Below, in pieces: positions 35,592 through 44,753 of a stretch of 64,000 nucleotides of DNA. The translations under genes and the position numbers were made by a program. Numbering within the stretch: position 1 is the first letter of the stretch; each line of letters starts with the position of its first letter. The DNA is from Lewinellaceae bacterium (GTDB taxonomy: Bacteria; Bacteroidota; Bacteroidia; Chitinophagales; Saprospiraceae). The DNA lies in assembly GCA_016711435.1 (NCBI GenBank), contig JADJSY010000084.1, positions 32,950 to 96,949 on the forward strand, written 5' to 3'. Below the pieces are notes generated by a model. It had not been told where the DNA came from. It ran no database searches and saw nothing but the letters and a program-made list of their open reading frames with translations.

Positions 35592-36077
35592 ATGCAACGA
35601 TATATTTTCCCTGATTTTGTCGCTAAATTCCCTCCCGTTTCGATGCCCGTAACCTTGGGCGAAGACACCCACCATGCTTTCGGTACCGAGAACGATCCGC
35701 TGTCCGATGCCATGATCGAACAATTCATACTGCCACTGGAAGCCGGCGCTGTGCTGGATGAGTTTACGGAATACATCCCCTGTTTTGCCATCGACGATAC
35801 CCAGCAATTCATTGCTTTGGTATGGTGGAAAGCAACCTTGCTGCAATACGAATACATACTGGCGACATTCACCGCTAAAGGCGAACTGATTGACCGGAAA
35901 GTCATTGCCAAAACAACAGTGGAAAATGACAATATTTTTCGCTCGGTAGCCGTCATCAATGAAGAGTACGAAATCACCATCGGCGAGGGGGTTTCAACCA
36001 ATGGCGGCGTATTTTTTGATCCCACTACGAGTAAGACGAGTTTTATGGAAATTCTGGCAAATGGGGAAATTGTGTAA
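35592..36077 (+). CDS. Conserved hypothetical protein
   Basis: A 161-residue soluble protein with no signal peptide or membrane helix. It is Phe/Glu-rich with predicted alternating strands (FIALVWWKATLLQYEYILAT, LIDRKVIAKTTVENDNIFR, YEITIGEGVSTNGGVFF). It resembles small Bacteroidota hypothetical proteins that measure or compare values, but I do not recognise a family. The start ATG lies 10 bases after GATAACC repeat words. Coding bias and length argue for a real gene. Confidence 0.6.
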   Translation: MQRYIFPDFVAKFPPVSMPVTLGEDTHHAFGTENDPLSDAMIEQFILPLEAGAVLDEFTEYIPCFAIDDTQQFIALVWWKATLLQYEYILATFTAKGELIDRKVIAKTTVENDNIFRSVAVINEEYEITIGEGVSTNGGVFFDPTTSKTSFMEILANGEIV

Positions 36078-36124
36078 AAACGAATTCTATCCACCCTAAG
36101 TAGTTATCAGTTATTAGTTATTGG

Positions 36125-36190
36125 TTATCAGTGTTGATACTCAAGCATTTACAAAGAATTTAATCAAAACTAATACTGTACACCTACTTA
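36125..36190 (+). repeat. Conserved 65-bp dispersed element (copy 2)
   Basis: TTATCAGTGTTGATACTC, AAGCATTTACAAAGAATTTA, AAACTAATACTGTACACC and TACTTA in order, matching the copies at 20.3 and 52.3 kb. It ends 17 bases before the HmuY-like gene and points into it, so it may carry its promoter. Confidence 0.85.
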
Positions 36191-36207
36191 AAATACAATC
36201 AATCAAT

Positions 36208-37496
36208 ATGAAACAATCTGCCTTTTTACTCTTTGGGCTATGCTTTGCCATGCCCCTCACCTCGCAAACCACGCAACAAATTTCTACCGGAACGGGGTAT
36301 CAAAAACAGAGTTATGCCAATCTCTTTGCAGGAACGGAAAAACAGGTAAACAACACCGACTGGGACATTGCCTTTTCGGTGAACGGCGAAGAGGCCGGGG
36401 TTTTTTTTAATGAAAGTGCAGGCACCAGCATGGGCGTGGCACAACCGCAACTGGATGTGTTTTTTGCAGTCACTGACGATTTCAACGAGCAGCCCAACCC
36501 GGAAATACTGGGTGACTTCCAGTTGTATAACAGCGAGAAGTCCTGGAAGTATGGGGCTTTCAACGAAATTCGCGACACATCCGTCGCGATTGATTATGGC
36601 TGGGGGTTTATGATGAGCAAACCGGCCAGATCAATGGTTTCGCTTTGTACGTCATCAAACTCCGCAACGATCAGTACTTGAAATTCAAAGTGGAATCATT
36701 GATCGGTGGTATTTATACCTTCAGATATGCCAACCTGGACGGCAGTAATGAAGTGACGAAAACGATCAATAAAGCCGATCATGCCGGCAAAACCCTGGCT
36801 TATTTTAGTTTTGGAACAGGTAATACCGTCGATGTCGAGCCGGAAACCGGCGGATTTGACCTGCTCTACTGCCGCTATTATACACCCTTTCTGGTGCCTG
36901 GTACCACCGATTATCTTCCTGTTAATGTGACAGGTGTTTTGTCCGGCCCTGGTGTGCAGGTCGCTAAAGCGGACGGTATTGACCCTGTCACCGTATCTTA
37001 CACAACGTACCAGGATAGCCTGCGCAGCGAACTGAATACCATCGGATTTGAGTGGAAAATTCTGAGCGGCTTCTCTTTTGTGCTGGATCAGGACCTGGTA
37101 TTTTTCCTGAAATCCGCCGACAGCCGGGTCTGGAAAATACGATTTATCGCTTTCGGAGGCAGCAGTACGGGGAATACCACGATTGAAAAAACCGACCTCG
37201 GTATCATTTCAGCAGTCAGCGATCCGACGGCTGGCGGCATAAAAGCACTGATGTATCCCAACCCGGCGCAGGATCGCCTGTCGGTTGCGCTGGATATTCC
37301 TGCGGGACTGGATAAGCAGGCGCAAATGACTGTAACGGATATGATGGGACGTGTCGTGACGCAGCAGCAAGTCACGCTGAACGATGGTTTTCAGGTGTTT
37401 GAACTGGCGGCCCAGACCTGGGCTTCGGGGACTTATGTAGTGCGGCTGCAACTTGGAGGCCGGGAAGTAAATCTGGGGAAAATTGTGAAAAAGTAG
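36208..37496 (+). CDS. HmuY-like protein with T9SS sorting domain, single frameshift
   Basis: A secreted protein of about 430 residues after repair. The signal peptide is MKQSAFLLFGLCFAMPLTSQ. The middle (NNTDWDIAFSVNGEEAGVFF, ALYVIKLRNDQYLKFKVESL, GGIYTFRYANLDGSNE) resembles HmuY-type haem-binding domains. The last ~85 residues are a T9SS type A sorting domain (LMYPNPAQDRLSVALDIP, VTDMMGRVVTQQQVTL, ASGTYVVRLQLGG). Adding one G to the G5 run near 36603-36607 converts GFMMSKPARS to GVYDEQTGQING and joins the halves. Otherwise the gene is split at ~36640. Confidence 0.8.
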
Positions 37497-37497
37497 G

Positions 37498-37619
37498 ATA
37501 ATGGAAAGGAATGAGGGATGAGGATTGAGGAATGATTATAGCCGCTCTGTAAAGAGCATCTGGTTCATAGAGCGGCTATAATCATTCCTCAATCCTCATC
37601 CCTCATTCCTTTCCATTAT
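37498..37619. repeat. Inverted GGAATGAGGGATGAGG-word hairpin (family D, copy 3)
   Basis: Near-perfect ~50-base arms: ATAATGGAAAGGAATGAGGG, ATGAGGATTGAGGAATG and ATTATAGCCGCTC, inverted on the right. The loop is TGTAAAGAGCATCTGGTTCAT. It fills the convergent gap between the HmuY-like and PspC genes to the base. Confidence 0.95.
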
Positions 37620-37620
37620 T

Positions 37621-39807
37621 CTACTCCCGTTTATTCCTCACATCTGCGCCGCCGTCCACTTTGACATTGCTGGAGCCGGTAGACACCACCAATACCCTGT
37701 TTTTGACAAACACCCGGGCGCGGGCGGTTTCGGAAGCGTAAATTTCGCCGGATTCAGCCCGCCAGTTGGTCGATTCGAGCACGGATGCGTCCGTCAGGTT
37801 GACATCCAGTTCATCGCCCCTGCCTGTCAGGTCAAGCGTGGCATTACCGGAAAGGGTAACATTGAGCGACCTGGAGTCGATATATGCTTTGATGGCGCTG
37901 TTGCCTTTGGCCGTAATGCTGGCCTGTCCTTCATCGAAGCCGCGGATCGTGATTTCTCCCGTATCATCGGCATGAAGCGAGGTAAAGGTGTGCGTTTGAA
38001 TCAGAACATGTACCGGGCCGTCCAATTTTTTACCGTTGGTGGTAAACGTGATTTTGTCGCCGGACTGAATTTTTTGAATTTTGTCCTTATCGGCATCAGA
38101 ACCCTCTATTTCCACCCGGAATTCGTCACCCTGGCGGATTTCAGCGCTGATTTTGTCTTCAAAAATGAATTTTTCATACGAGCGTCCGCTGCGGTAATTC
38201 CGGTCGCCCATTTGCGGGCAACTGGTACAGATCAATCCGTCGCCCGTCATGCGGAAAACACGATCCGGTTCCCGTGAAATATAATTTTCGCGGTTATCAT
38301 CGGAGTAGTTGTCCAGATCAGAGGCCGAATAGCGGTATATTTTATCGTCAAATACGATGCTTTTCCCTTCCGGCACTTCAATGTTCAGGCGAATGCGCTG
38401 TACCCTCCATTTTTTACCTTTTGAGATATTATAAGAGGTCGGAATCCGAAGGACATTGCCACTGGTAGAAACCATGTACTGAATCTGGCTGGCATTTTCC
38501 TGCGCTTCCATGTTGGAAGTTCCCTGCGCCCTGACAATCTGGGTGCAGCGAAACTGATTGGAATCACTTCTGCGCACCCGCACTTCGATCGGGCCGTTGA
38601 CTTCCATGGAATTTTCTCCCATTCGCACGCCATCATTGTCGCGGTTGAACCAGAAATCCTCGTAGTCGTTGGGGTTCAACTCTTTAAAACCTTCTACCCG
38701 CAAGGTATCGGATCGAATGCCGGACAAATCAATATCCGAAGTCACCGACCCGCTGTGGCGATATTCTTTGGCGGCGACGCCTACCAGGGAAATAAAGGAA
38801 AATAAACTGATACCCCACACGATACCCAGTCCGGTGCGCAACCAGGCCGGCGCCCGCACTTTGAACAATATCCGGGCAAAAACCAGACACAGTACGACGA
38901 TTGGAATACCCAGCAGGAAGAAAATATTGCTGAAACCCAGCCAGGTCATACTGCTGGAATACGGGCTGAAATAATCCACATAAGGCGCCGCTACCATCAG
39001 GCTCCAGATGCCGGCCACCCAGGAAACAGCCAGCGCGATAAACAGGGCAAAACCGATGAGCATGACAATAAATACGCCGAATTTGGCAATAAAACGGAGC
39101 ATAAACCCAAAAATAGTACCGATGGCGTTGACGCCCTTGTTCATGGCATTGGCGCCGGGGCTGGTACCTTTTTTGGGGTCTGACCCAAATTCATTCATCC
39201 GGGTGGAGAGCCGTTCAAAACTGTCTTCAATTTCCCGTGCGATGTTATCTACATTCACCGGTTGGCCGCGCATGGCGAGGCGGTCGGCGGCAGATTTGGC
39301 CGGCGGCACCAGGATCCAGAGCAGGACGTAGGCCGGCAACCAGAAACCGAATGAAGCAAAAGCGAGTATGACAAAAAGCAGGCGCATCCATACCGGATCG
39401 GTGATGCCGAAGTAGGCTGCGAGGCCGGAACAAACACCGGCAACCACGGCATCTTCTTCGTCGCGGAAAAGACGTTTGCCGGGTTTGATGCTGCTGGTGT
39501 ATGCTTTTGCACCCGTTTTCGGGGCTTGTTGCCGCGTTTCATCAGGGTCGCCGCCGAAGTCTTCGGGTTTGCCCATCACCGTTACGGCTGCTTCCACATC
39601 CGGCAGCATGATGATGGTGCGGCTGCCCAGCGATTCCGTCAGGATTTCGCCGAGGCGGGCTTCTATGTCTGCAACAATTTCATCGCGGCCTTCACTTTCG
39701 CTGAAGCGTCTGCGAATGCTTTCGAGGTATGCCTGCAAGTATTCGTAGGCATCATCGTCTATGGTGAGGGCGTAGCCGCCCAGATTGATATTCAGAATCT
39801 TATTCAT
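37621..39807 (-). CDS. PspC-domain membrane protein with C-terminal GIN (DUF2807) domain
   Basis: A 728-residue protein. Residues 1-90 are a helical region (IDDDAYEYLQAYLESIRRRF, DEIVADIEARLGEIL). Residues ~108-170 hold a PspC domain (GKRLFRDEEDAVVAGVCSGL, AAYFGITDPVWMRLLFVILA). Three to four membrane helices lie at ~230-350. Residues ~580-715 form a DUF2807/GIN beta-helix (ITIRGFDEGQASITAKGNSA, LNVTLSGNATLDLTGRGDEL). It is downstream of a PadR repressor gene, a common Bacteroidota pairing, and likely senses or responds to envelope stress. Confidence 0.92.
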   Translation of the reverse strand: MNKILNINLGGYALTIDDDAYEYLQAYLESIRRRFSESEGRDEIVADIEARLGEILTESLGSRTIIMLPDVEAAVTVMGKPEDFGGDPDETRQQAPKTGAKAYTSSIKPGKRLFRDEEDAVVAGVCSGLAAYFGITDPVWMRLLFVILAFASFGFWLPAYVLLWILVPPAKSAADRLAMRGQPVNVDNIAREIEDSFERLSTRMNEFGSDPKKGTSPGANAMNKGVNAIGTIFGFMLRFIAKFGVFIVMLIGFALFIALAVSWVAGIWSLMVAAPYVDYFSPYSSSMTWLGFSNIFFLLGIPIVVLCLVFARILFKVRAPAWLRTGLGIVWGISLFSFISLVGVAAKEYRHSGSVTSDIDLSGIRSDTLRVEGFKELNPNDYEDFWFNRDNDGVRMGENSMEVNGPIEVRVRRSDSNQFRCTQIVRAQGTSNMEAQENASQIQYMVSTSGNVLRIPTSYNISKGKKWRVQRIRLNIEVPEGKSIVFDDKIYRYSASDLDNYSDDNRENYISREPDRVFRMTGDGLICTSCPQMGDRNYRSGRSYEKFIFEDKISAEIRQGDEFRVEIEGSDADKDKIQKIQSGDKITFTTNGKKLDGPVHVLIQTHTFTSLHADDTGEITIRGFDEGQASITAKGNSAIKAYIDSRSLNVTLSGNATLDLTGRGDELDVNLTDASVLESTNWRAESGEIYASETARARVFVKNRVLVVSTGSSNVKVDGGADVRNKRE

Positions 39808-39931
39808 AATCCAAAGTTATACCATGATTCGCTTGATGTTGTAAGGAACTGGATCGATTTCTATAGAATTCTACCCGGTTTACACACAAAATCCTGCGAC
39901 GTGAAATATAAGGGTTGAGTTGGTTTAACTG

Positions 39932-40291
39932 TTAATTATCAGCCTGGCTGCGGTGTCCGTTTTGCAGGGTTTGATCGACGGACTGCACGAGTTGCTGCCA
40001 GCTGGATGAGAGGCTTTCGAGGATTTTGCTCCCCAATTCCGTGATCTTGAAATATTTGCGCGGTGGCCCGGAGTTGCTTTCACGCCAGGTATATTCGAGC
40101 AGGCCGTCATTTTTGAGGCGTGTTAGCAGCGGGTACAGCGTACCTTCCACCACGATAAGGTCGTTGGCTTTGAGCCGGGCAATGATATCGCTCGGATACA
40201 CCTCATCCTCTTCTATGATGGCTAAGATGCACAGTTCCAACACGCCTTTGCGCATTTGTGCTTTTGCATTTTCCAAATCCATATTTTTCAA
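39932..40291 (-). CDS. PadR family transcriptional regulator
   Basis: A 119-residue winged-helix regulator: MRKGVLELCILAIIEEDEVY, YPSDIIARLKANDLIVVEGT, LYPLLTRLKNDGLLEYTWRE, SNSGPPRKYFKITELGSKIL. It lies 124 bases upstream of the PspC/GIN gene and is probably its autoregulated repressor. A weak match to the end of the 65-bp element (TAAGTAGGTGT, 40296-40306) lies at its start. Confidence 0.93.
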   Translation of the reverse strand: MKNMDLENAKAQMRKGVLELCILAIIEEDEVYPSDIIARLKANDLIVVEGTLYPLLTRLKNDGLLEYTWRESNSGPPRKYFKITELGSKILESLSSSWQQLVQSVDQTLQNGHRSQADN

Positions 40292-40382
40292 TTATTAAGT
40301 AGGTGTTCAAAATTTTCTGCTTCTATTTCAGGTATGGCTCCCTGGCAATATTTGCTTGTTTTCAATTTGTAATGTTGTATTG

Positions 40383-40637
40383 TCATCGCGTGGTTTTTGT
40401 GACAAGTGAATCCGGGCGATTGCTTACCGTATCCGTGAGCAACCCGGCTTTGCCCTTGGTTACCCTCGGGCTGATACTCAGCATCCGGGGAGAAAACCGG
40501 GAGACATCCACACCGCCCACAGTAGGCTGCCCGGAGGAGTCCTGATTGGCCGCGTATAACGTCAGCATCGTGGCGGCAAAGCTGATGATGACGAAAGCGA
40601 TTTTCAATTTGTTTTGCATAGTCTTACCATTTTTCAT
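40383..40637 (-). CDS. Small secreted or membrane-anchored hypothetical protein
   Basis: An 84-residue product with one hydrophobic N-terminal segment (MQNKLKIAFVIISFAATMLT), then a polar tail (DSSGQPTVGGVDVSRFSPRM). It has no family that I recognise. It lies immediately upstream of padR on the same strand and could be the first gene of that unit. The call rests on a plausible signal sequence and reading-frame length only. Confidence 0.45.
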   Translation of the reverse strand: MKNGKTMQNKLKIAFVIISFAATMLTLYAANQDSSGQPTVGGVDVSRFSPRMLSISPRVTKGKAGLLTDTVSNRPDSLVTKTTR

Positions 40638-40766
40638 TAGTTGGTGAGGCAAAGATAGTGGTACTGGATGGTTCTTTGCAATACATAGAACCTACCTAAG
40701 CCGGGTACTTGGTTGTGTTATTTTTGCAAGAAATTGATTTACAGGTAGTTGCGCGAAAAAATAATT

Positions 40767-40925
40767 TTAACTTTTTTTAAAAAAAGTTAAAAAACGCCCT
40801 GTGCGCAGGGTGACAAGGCGTTTGGGAAGGCATTGTTGGCGTCCTGCCAACAATTAAGTCATTACAAAAATCATGCTCATGCACTCATTCCACCGTCTGT
40901 TGTTGGCCGGGACGCCAACAACGGC
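40767..40925. repeat. Nested palindromes (TTAACT7A7GTTAA and TGTTGGC/GCCAACA)
   Basis: Position 40767-40790 is a perfect 24-base palindrome (TTAACTTTTTTT followed by its complement). It is followed by GCCCTGTGCGCAGGG and by two TGTTGGC...GCCAACA hairpins at ~40833-40855 and ~40900-40922, which also pair with each other (GTTGGCGTCC / GGACGCCAAC). There is no gene in the 709-bp gap 40638-41346. Confidence 0.75.
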
Positions 40926-40938
40926 CAGAGAATGAAAT

Positions 40939-41060
40939 GTGCGGGGTCGTAAGACCCGCGCACGGCGGTAACGCTTGGCTTATCAACAAACGAAAGCCAT
41001 TGGTTTTACTAATTCTTGAGCCAGGCGTTACCGCCGTGCGCGGGTCTTACGACCCCGCAC
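40939..41060. repeat. MITE-like element, full copy 2
   Basis: Ends GTGCGGGGTCGTAAGACC and GGTCTTACGACCCCGCAC, inner arms GGCGGTAACGCTTGGCT / AGCCAGGCGTTACCGCC, and interior AACAAACGAAAGCCATTGG, which is the reverse complement of the interior at 17.99 kb. The interior orientation is therefore opposite to copy 1. Confidence 0.88.
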
Positions 41061-41212
41061 TTGCTTCTCCTAAAAACGGCATTAATCTGAATTGAAAAAC
41101 AATCAAGGTAAATTGAGTGAAAACGCGCCGTAGCGTGGACGGATCCCGGAAGGATGACAAAAGTAGCGTACACCGTAGAGCGCACCACAATATGGGTTGT
41201 TGAAATGGGAGT

Positions 41213-41346
41213 GTCTCAAAAGGTTGATGAAAAGGTTGATAAAGGTTGATGAAGGTTGATATACAGCCACTCGAAAAGGCTCCGATTTTACTCTTTTCGA
41301 GCGGATGTATTATCAACCTTCATAAACCTTCATCAACCTTTTGAGA
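41213..41346. repeat. Inverted AGGTTGATGAAAAGG-word hairpin (family F, copy 2)
   Basis: GTCTCAAAAGGTTGATG and AAAGGTTGATGAAGGTTG words with a CACTCGAAAAG core, all mirrored on the right and ending at the MATE stop codon. It shares the GATATAC..CCACTCGA core with 20.1 kb. Confidence 0.9.
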
Positions 41347-42687
41347 CTAAAACTTCACCCCGTGCCAGCGTTCCGTACGCAGGTAAAACACCACCATCAG
41401 AATCATAACGATCCAGTAGACGACCTCTCCAACCCACACCCACACGAGGCTGACATGCAGCACATTGACCGCTAAAAAAAGATACGTGAGGTACACGGTG
41501 AGGGTAATCATTTGCAGGCGGAGTCCAAACCAGGTCGCCCCGGTGCCGGAAAGGGAATTGACAAATACGGAACCGAAGGTAGCTAATGAGAGGATCAGTA
41601 GCATCAGGTGAAAGATCGGCTGTGTCTCGCCGATCAGGCTCATATCGGATTTGCCGAGCAGCGGATACAACACCTGGCCGGGAAAAATCAAAATAGGCAC
41701 AGCCATAATCATAGACACTAACCAGCACAATTTGCCCGTTTTCCAGGCTGCGGACAATACTTCGGCCTGCCGGGCCTGACCGATCAGATTGCTCACCAGC
41801 GTATTGACGCCCGATGAAAAGCCCCACAAAGGGATGGATAGCAACAAATAAACCGTACGCGCCAGGTTGGAAATAGCCAGCGCCCGTTCACCCAGGTTTT
41901 CCACCATGCCGAAAAAGAAAATCCAGCTCCCCTGCCCAATGGCAGCATGTGCCACGACGGGCAGGGCGATATTGAGTTGCTGCCGCGTGAGCGCCCAGTC
42001 GGGCTTCGGCATAGAGAAAATCCGCAAGCGGCGGTTCTCCTTGTCGTATATGATAAACAGTACAAATACTACAAACGCCACGCCTTCAGCGATGCTGCTG
42101 GCCAAACCCGAGCCGCCGATACCCATCGCAGGCAATCCGAATTTACCAAAAATGAGGGCATAGTTGAGCGCCAGATTGACTATCGCCAGCACAATCGTAT
42201 CAAACAGGATAATAGCAGGGCGGGCTATACCGGTGTACAACGAGATGAGGGCCACGCCGGCATAACTAAAAAAGATGCCGTACGAACGGTAGTGTATGTA
42301 TTCGAGGCATTTAGCATATACAATGGGGGAGTTTTCCAAAAAAAGTTTAAAAAACCAGGGCGTACCAAAACGCATAAACAGCCACATCAGCGCAGCCAGT
42401 CCGAGTTCAAACAACAGCATCGTATGGAACACATGTCCCACCGCCTTGTGTCGGCCTTCTCCCATTCTTCGGGCTATGATAATCTGGCCGCCCCGCGAAA
42501 ACGAGTAACCAATGGCAGCAATGGTAATATAAAAAACGCCCACAAATCCGATGGCCGCAAAATCGACTTCACTCAGGTGATACAGCAACACGGCGTCGCT
42601 CAGGGCAATTACGTTTTGCGCAGCCGAGCCAAGCATGATCGGCGCGGAAATTCTCCAGATTTGGCGGTAGGTCAGGTCGAGTTTCAA
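41347..42687 (-). CDS. MATE family multidrug/cation efflux transporter
   Basis: About 446 residues with twelve hydrophobic segments in two homologous halves, as in DinF/NorM transporters. WRISAPIMLGSAAQNVIALS begins half one, RGGQIIIARRMGEGRHKAVG follows, and half two begins with QLNIALPVVAHAAIGQGSWI. It exports drugs or metabolites with Na+ or H+ antiport. An ATG at 42738 would overlap the upstream methyltransferase by 38 bases. The TTG at 42687, giving MKLDLTYRQIWRISAP, avoids this and fits the family, so it is preferred. Confidence 0.9.
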   Translation of the reverse strand: MKLDLTYRQIWRISAPIMLGSAAQNVIALSDAVLLYHLSEVDFAAIGFVGVFYITIAAIGYSFSRGGQIIIARRMGEGRHKAVGHVFHTMLLFELGLAALMWLFMRFGTPWFFKLFLENSPIVYAKCLEYIHYRSYGIFFSYAGVALISLYTGIARPAIILFDTIVLAIVNLALNYALIFGKFGLPAMGIGGSGLASSIAEGVAFVVFVLFIIYDKENRRLRIFSMPKPDWALTRQQLNIALPVVAHAAIGQGSWIFFFGMVENLGERALAISNLARTVYLLLSIPLWGFSSGVNTLVSNLIGQARQAEVLSAAWKTGKLCWLVSMIMAVPILIFPGQVLYPLLGKSDMSLIGETQPIFHLMLLILSLATFGSVFVNSLSGTGATWFGLRLQMITLTVYLTYLFLAVNVLHVSLVWVWVGEVVYWIVMILMVVFYLRTERWHGVKF

Positions 42688-42700
42688 AGCGTTGTTTTTT

Positions 42701-43507
42701 TCAATAAAACTTCCACAACTTCCACCATGCAGGAACAATATTCCAGTGTTGTTTTACCCTGAAATCAGGGTTGACAAATGCCAGCGCGAAGTCGAAAAAA
42801 TCTATGCTGAGTGTTACCTGGTCGTGCTGCCGGATCCGTTGCCAGGCAGTGTACATTTCCGGCGACCAATGTATATCGTCCAGCACAAAAACGGTATGTG
42901 TGCCGGCAAACGGCAAACAGGTTTCAAAGTATTGCAAGGTCGGCTCCAGCCGGTGGTTGCCGTCAAGGTACACCAAATCAACGCTTTGCAGGCTTTGCAA
43001 TGCGGGCAAAAGTGTTTGTTCAAATGCGCCGGTTCTTATTTCGGTATTCCCCAGCCCCAACCACGACAGATTGGCGCGCGCCACTTCAGCGGTTTGCGGA
43101 GAACCTTCGAGCGACAAAAAACACGCCTGGCGGACTGCAGAAGCCAGGTACATGGTGCTGATGCCTACCGAACTGCCGAGTTCGATCATGGTTTTTGGCG
43201 CCAGCCACTGCGCCAGCCGAAAAAGCCGCTGTCCCTGTCGGGCACTGCTCCCGGCCTGCCGAACAATCTGCCGGAGCGAGCGCCGCTTTTGGCTCCGCGT
43301 ACGACCCGCGCCAAAATCTTCCACTTCAATGATCTCATCGCCCGACAACATCCGCTCGCGCAGTTGTTCCACATCCCGGAACGTATAATACCAGCGCCGA
43401 TCCTCCAGCACCGCATGCGCCAATTCAAACACGAAAGGCGAATGAAGCTGATATTTGGTCACTGCCGACCAATAGAATCTTAAAAAAGCCAGGAACTGGT
43501 ACAACAT
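42701..43507 (-). CDS. Class I SAM-dependent methyltransferase (O-methyltransferase-like)
   Basis: A 268-residue methyltransferase. TMIELGSSVGISTMYLASAV is SAM motif I, CFLSLEGSPQTAEVARANLS follows, VDLVYLDGNHRLEPTLQYFE is the acidic region typical of the O-methyltransferase 3/24 families, and VFVLDDIHWSPEMYTAW follows. The N-terminus (FYWSAVTKYQLHSPFVFELA) matches a Bacteroidota family in which this signature is conserved. The ATG at 43507 is preferred over a longer frame. It is closely followed by the MATE gene, suggesting an operon. The substrate is unknown. Confidence 0.88.
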   Translation of the reverse strand: MLYQFLAFLRFYWSAVTKYQLHSPFVFELAHAVLEDRRWYYTFRDVEQLRERMLSGDEIIEVEDFGAGRTRSQKRRSLRQIVRQAGSSARQGQRLFRLAQWLAPKTMIELGSSVGISTMYLASAVRQACFLSLEGSPQTAEVARANLSWLGLGNTEIRTGAFEQTLLPALQSLQSVDLVYLDGNHRLEPTLQYFETCLPFAGTHTVFVLDDIHWSPEMYTAWQRIRQHDQVTLSIDFFDFALAFVNPDFRVKQHWNIVPAWWKLWKFY

Positions 43508-43763
43508 AGAAAATATATCGCAAGCGATGCGCCCTCTTGTTTTTTTATAAAAATTTGTACGAAAATATGAAAATAAGTATTTGACTATCAGTAACTTATT
43601 GTCCAACGTTTGTACTGACATTTAGTTTCGGGGCGCATTCGGCGGGCGAAAATAGGACACGTTTTGGTTAAATAACACTTAAACCGACTTTCGGGTGAAA
43701 ATACCCGTAGCATTGGCCCCGTTTTCAGCGCATTCCACAACAAAACGGAACCACATCCTATTC

Positions 43764-44306
43764 ATGAAAAATATTCGTCTGCTTGCCGCCTTTGCTTTCG
43801 CCCTCCTGTTTTTAAGCAGCCCCGCCTTCGCTCAACGTTACAAAACTGCCGCCGGTATCCGGGTAGATAACGGGGTGAATCTGACCATCCAGCAATATAT
43901 CACCAATGGATGGACGGCAGAAGGTATCCTGCATACCCCCATTGCCTCTGAAAATCTCGGTGTGACGCTCCTGGCTGAAAAACACCACAAAATCCTCTTT
44001 CGCGGTTTTAATTTTTACGGCGGCGGCGGCATACACTATTACGGTATCAATACCTCCGATGTTGCGGAGCGCAGTACGGACAAAAACGTATGGGGGCTTT
44101 CCGCCATTGGCGGCGCCGAACTGTCTATCGGTCGCCTGAATTTTGCGGTGGACTGGAAACCGGAATTGCACCTGTCCGGCGACGAAGTTCGGCCTTTCGA
44201 CTGGAACGGCGCCTCCATCTCGGTGCGCTACATCATAGCCAAACGCGAGCGGAATAAAGTCAAGGACTGGGGCGTGTGGGATAAGTTTGGAAGGAGGAAG
44301 AAATGA
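43764..44306 (+). CDS. Secreted beta-barrel-like outer membrane protein
   Basis: A 180-residue protein with a signal peptide (MKNIRLLAAFAFALLFLSSPAFA) and an all-beta remainder with alternating aromatic strands (KTAAGIRVDNGVNLTIQQYI, FNFYGGGGIHYYGINTS, LNFAVDWKPELHLSGDE, GASISVRYIIAKRE). This is typical of small OmpA-type barrels or porin-like proteins without the C-terminal peptidoglycan domain. The 43508-43763 spacer is shared with the divergent methyltransferase and is free of word repeats, with a palindromic TTTCGGGTGAAAATACCCG. It probably holds both promoters. Confidence 0.75.
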   Translation: MKNIRLLAAFAFALLFLSSPAFAQRYKTAAGIRVDNGVNLTIQQYITNGWTAEGILHTPIASENLGVTLLAEKHHKILFRGFNFYGGGGIHYYGINTSDVAERSTDKNVWGLSAIGGAELSIGRLNFAVDWKPELHLSGDEVRPFDWNGASISVRYIIAKRERNKVKDWGVWDKFGRRKK

Positions 44307-44311
44307 GGGGA

Positions 44312-44752
44312 ATGGTGTTTCGTGTGTGGTGTTTAGTGTTTCGGGTGCTTCGCCTTTGGCATTTGCCCTTTAGCACCCGTTTCGCTTAAAATTTTGGCCA
44401 ACGCAGTGCCGAACCCTGGCATTGCTTTTAATCCCTGAACGAATGTATCACCGCCAAAAGCCAAAAAATCGAAGACCAATAAGCGCTTTTCACACGTTTA
44501 CTAAACCTTCAAGGTTTAGTAAACGTAGTGCCAAAACTTAGCATTACTTTAATCCCCGGACGAACACCGACAAAAGACAAAAAATCGATACCGCTAAGCG
44601 ATTTGCCTACGTTTACTAAACGTTGAAGCATCCCGTTTCGCTTAGATTTTTAAACTTGCCTAAAATTTTAAGCGAAACGGGTGCTTTAGGGGTCGGGGGC
44701 AAATGCCAAAGGCGAAGCACCCGAAACACGAAACACCACACACGAAACACGA
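44312..44752. repeat. 440-bp composite inverted repeat with tandem units inside
   Basis: Outer arms of ~85 bases: GTGTTTCGTGTGTGGTG, GGGTGCTTCGCCTTTGGC and CACCCGTTTCGCTTAAAATTT, mirrored at 44663-44750. The interior contains two imperfect ~115-base tandem units (44402-44523, 44524-44634), each with GCAGTGCC/GTAGTGCC, AATCCC and CGTTTACTAAAC. It also contains a perfect palindrome at 44494-44526 with 16-base arms around a single C. Confidence 0.9.
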
Positions 44753-44753
44753 C

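Noticed and set aside
41047..41316. 89-codon open frame downstream of MATE
   Set aside because: It is made of family-F and palindrome repeat DNA.
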